Part shown: piece by piece, positions 62,001 to 64,000 of the stretch
How the letters are laid out: each line of letters begins with the position of its first letter
How positions within the stretch are numbered: position 1 is the stretch's first letter
DNA from: Bacillus sp. BA3
Lineage (GTDB): Bacteria > Bacillota > Bacilli > Bacillales > DSM-1321
Assembly (NCBI GenBank): GCA_002835675.1
Contig: PIZR01000004.1
Coordinates: forward strand, 87,381-151,380
Direction: 5' to 3'
DNA: 64,000 bases
The notes under the pieces: model-generated
Seen by the model: the letters and a program-made list of their open reading frames with translations, nothing else
Database searches by the model: none
What the model was told of the DNA's origin: nothing
Program-made: the position numbers and the translations under genes

Positions 62001-63752
62001 ATGGAATTTTCATCCATACACCATAGACCTAATGACAATTACGGCTATCCCATCAACACTGAAACCCTACATATCCGCCTACGTACGAAAAAACAAGATA
62101 TCTCCTCAGTTGGATTGATTTTTGGTGATCCATACATATCAGATAATGGTCAATGGCAGTATGAAGAACTTCCCATGAGCTTGTCAGGCAGCGATAACCG
62201 TTATGATTATTGGCATATTTATGTGAAACCTCCTTACCGAAGAATACGATATGGGTTCAAGGTAACCTCAGAAGAAGAAAGTGCATTTTACACGGAAAAG
62301 GGCTTCTTTAAAGAAGCCCCCCGAGATCCAGGATGCTATTTCGCGATTCCCTATCTACATCAAAATGAAGTTTTCGGGGCACCGGAATGGGTCAAGGATA
62401 CAATTTGGTACCAAATTTTCCCTGAACGTTTTGCGAACGGAAACCCCGATAACGATCCGGAAGGTGTGAAACCCTGGGGAAGTGAAGATCCGGCAGTGGA
62501 TAATTTTTTTGGCGGGGACTTTGAAGGAATCATTGAACATTTGGATTACCTAGAGAATCTCGGCATCAACGGAATCTATTTCACGCCGATTTTCCATGCC
62601 CACTCCAATCATAAATACGATACGATTGATTATCGGAGTATCGATCCGCAATTCGGAACGAAGGAAACATTGAAAACGCTAATAGCCGAATGCCACAAAC
62701 GGAATATCCGGGTCATGCTCGATGCCGTTTTTAACCATAGCGGCTACTATTTCCCCCCTTTTCAGGATTTACTCGAAAAGGGAGAGAAATCGAAATATAA
62801 GGATTGGTTCCACCCACACAGCTTCCCTCTTAAGGGAGGGGAAAGGCCCAATTATGAAACATTCGGTTTTTTTGAATCGATGCCAAAATTGAATACGGCA
62901 AATCCGGAGGTGAAAGAATATCTGCTCGAAGTCTCGGCTTATTGGATCAAGGAGTTCGATATAGACGCCTGGCGGCTCGATGTGGCAAATGAAGTCGACC
63001 AGCCATTCTGGCGTGAATTTCGAACAACGGTGAAAAAAATAAAGCCTGACCTTTATATTCTTGGGGAAATTTGGCATGACTCAATGCCATGGCTTCGCGG
63101 CGATCAGTTCGATGCCGTCATGAATTACCCTTTCACCAACCAAGTTTTTCGCCTGGTCGCCTCACAAACCATCAAAGCACGCGAGTTCACAGAAGAAATG
63201 ACAGCCATCTATCACAGTTATCCGACCAATGTTTTTGACGTGACATTCAATCTTCTTGGAAGTCATGATACACCGCGGATTTACACGGATTGCGGGGAAG
63301 ATCTAGCTCGAGCCAAGCTCATCCACGCAATCCTGCTGACATTCAATGGCAGCCCTTGTATATACTATGGCGATGAAATCGGCTTAACCGGTGGCATGGA
63401 TCCAGGGTGCCGAAAATGCATGGTCTGGGAAGAGGAAAAACAAAACACCGAGCTGCTCAATGAAATTAAGGCATTGATCCACTTGCGAAAAGAAGAACGA
63501 TTACTTTCCAATGACGGGAAGTTCAAATTCCTTGATACAGCCGGAAACGAAAATATCGTGGCCTACCAAAAGTATAATGAAAAACGTTCTGTCGTGGTCC
63601 TCATCAATCCGACGGATGTCCAGCAATCCTTTACCCTCCCTTTTGATTTGGAAGGACGTACACTAACGGATTTAAGAACAAAGGAAACCACACAAGTTGG
63701 CAAATTTGAATTGAGCGGTTATCAATATAAAATTCTCGCAATCAATCATTGA
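62001..63752 (+). CDS. Neopullulanase / maltogenic amylase / cyclomaltodextrinase (GH13_20)
   Basis: A 583-residue cytoplasmic GH13 enzyme with the N-terminal CBM34-like domain (about 1-125: EFSSIHHRPNDNYGYPINTETLHIRLRTKKQD ... YRRIRYGFKVTSEE) that drives dimerisation in this subfamily. Then follows the catalytic barrel starting DTIWYQIFPERFANG. Catalytic regions are intact: AVFNHSGYYF, WRLDVANEVD with the nucleophile Asp, ILGEIWHDSMPW with the acid Glu and LLGSHDTPRIY. Length and architecture match B. subtilis YvdF. The ATG at 62001 follows GGAGTGG. It opens cyclodextrins, pullulan and maltodextrins inside the cell. Confidence 0.93.
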   Translation: MEFSSIHHRPNDNYGYPINTETLHIRLRTKKQDISSVGLIFGDPYISDNGQWQYEELPMSLSGSDNRYDYWHIYVKPPYRRIRYGFKVTSEEESAFYTEKGFFKEAPRDPGCYFAIPYLHQNEVFGAPEWVKDTIWYQIFPERFANGNPDNDPEGVKPWGSEDPAVDNFFGGDFEGIIEHLDYLENLGINGIYFTPIFHAHSNHKYDTIDYRSIDPQFGTKETLKTLIAECHKRNIRVMLDAVFNHSGYYFPPFQDLLEKGEKSKYKDWFHPHSFPLKGGERPNYETFGFFESMPKLNTANPEVKEYLLEVSAYWIKEFDIDAWRLDVANEVDQPFWREFRTTVKKIKPDLYILGEIWHDSMPWLRGDQFDAVMNYPFTNQVFRLVASQTIKAREFTEEMTAIYHSYPTNVFDVTFNLLGSHDTPRIYTDCGEDLARAKLIHAILLTFNGSPCIYYGDEIGLTGGMDPGCRKCMVWEEEKQNTELLNEIKALIHLRKEERLLSNDGKFKFLDTAGNENIVAYQKYNEKRSVVVLINPTDVQQSFTLPFDLEGRTLTDLRTKETTQVGKFELSGYQYKILAINH

Positions 63753-63763
63753 GGCATTGAAAA

Positions 63764-63799
63764 AAACGGGGCAATGAAAATCGCCCCGTTTTTTTCATT
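63764..63799. terminator. Bidirectional terminator, neopullulanase gene / asparagine synthetase gene
   Basis: AAAAACGGGGCA-ATGAAAA-TCGCCCCGTTTTT strong stem with long A and T runs, between convergent genes. Confidence 0.92.
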
Positions 63800-64000
63800 C
63801 GATTATCTGGATATCATATTCTTTGAACCATACATGGGTTTGTGCCAAGTGAGCGAGCAGCTGTGGACCTGACATCAATTGCCCGAACCACGGCACTTTA
63901 AAAGCGGCACCCCTGGAATCTACTATATCGGTTAGCTTCTGCTTATCGAAAAACTCATGCAGCACCGAACTTTTATCCATCAGTAAGTCTTTCAACCACG
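63795..64000 (-). CDS. Asparagine synthetase (glutamine-hydrolysing), C-terminal end only
   Basis: Sixty-seven codons are visible and the frame runs off the right edge; the first visible codon reads Trp, in WLKDLLMDKSSVLHEFFDK, which is the helix after the synthetase domain. The last part, KVPWFGQLMSGPQLLAHLAQTHVWFKEYDIQIIE, matches my recollection of the end of Bacillus AsnB/AsnO-type asparagine synthetases (VPWYGQLM...). No gene start is in this window, so asnB versus asnO cannot be decided. Confidence 0.65.
   Translation of the reverse strand, partial: WLKDLLMDKSSVLHEFFDKQKLTDIVDSRGAAFKVPWFGQLMSGPQLLAHLAQTHVWFKEYDIQIIE

Overview
The window is chromosomal DNA of a low-GC Gram-positive bacterium of the family Bacillaceae. 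Gene order follows the Bacillus subtilis chromosome closely: fabI/prpE/yjbO/nadF/relQ/yjbK/yjbJ/yjbI/spxH/pepF/coiA/mecA/spxA/yjbC/trpS/yjbA/yjaZ/fabF/fabH/comZ/yjaU/yjzD/yjzC/argF/carBA/argDBJC, then a yitW-yitK-like block. The accessory genes (gentisate pathway, clpB and cls placement, maltodextrin island) fit a Peribacillus/'Bacillus simplex'-type genome better than B. subtilis itself. This placement is inferred from gene order and protein similarity by eye only.

1-8.2 kb: start of fabI with a FapR operator, MgtE, PrpE, a relQ-nadF-rluD operon, a CYTH protein, a lytic transglycosylase, a truncated haemoglobin and the Spx adaptor SpxH. 8.2-9.1 kb: two tandem minus-strand copies of the small RNA RoxS/RsaE, each with its own promoter and terminator, and a 54-residue membrane protein. 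9.1-17.5 kb: PepF, the competence factor CoiA, a cardiolipin synthase, MecA, SpxA and an acetyltransferase. A dispersed repeat and a ~20.5-bp-period tandem array (about 0.4 kb) lie between spxA and yjbC. 17.6-30.4 kb: a small membrane protein, a secreted DUF4015 glycoside-hydrolase-like protein, TrpS, YjbA, YjaZ, FabF and FabH (second FapR site), ComZ, two YjaU/YjaV-like proteins, YjzD, and ClpB with a CtsR operator.

30.5-35.7 kb: an accessory aromatic catabolism operon. It encodes a 3-hydroxybenzoate 6-hydroxylase-like enzyme, gentisate 1,2-dioxygenase, a DinB-fold protein proposed as maleylpyruvate isomerase, and fumarylpyruvate hydrolase. A divergent IclR-type regulator and an internal CcpA (cre) site accompany it. 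35.7-45.6 kb: yjzC and the arginine operon argCJBD-carAB-argF with tandem candidate ARG boxes at two points. 45.7-55.6 kb: Fnr with a C-terminal cysteine cluster, MoaA, a DUF59 protein, an esterase, a HAD phosphatase, small proteins, a KGG-repeat stress protein, YitT, a DegV protein, YajQ, an SDR dehydrogenase and an MBL-fold hydrolase.

55.6-63.8 kb: maltodextrin island. It has a LacI-type regulator, an oligo-1,6-glucosidase, a membrane-anchored GH13 protein whose catalytic motifs are all altered, a sugar-binding lipoprotein without permease genes nearby, and a divergent neopullulanase/maltogenic amylase. The window ends in the 3' part of an asparagine synthetase. The most interesting items are the tandem RoxS pair with unlike promoters, the dead GH13 protein, the gentisate operon with its DinB-fold member, and the tandem array beside spxA. 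No tRNA, rRNA, insertion sequence, prophage or CRISPR array was found.
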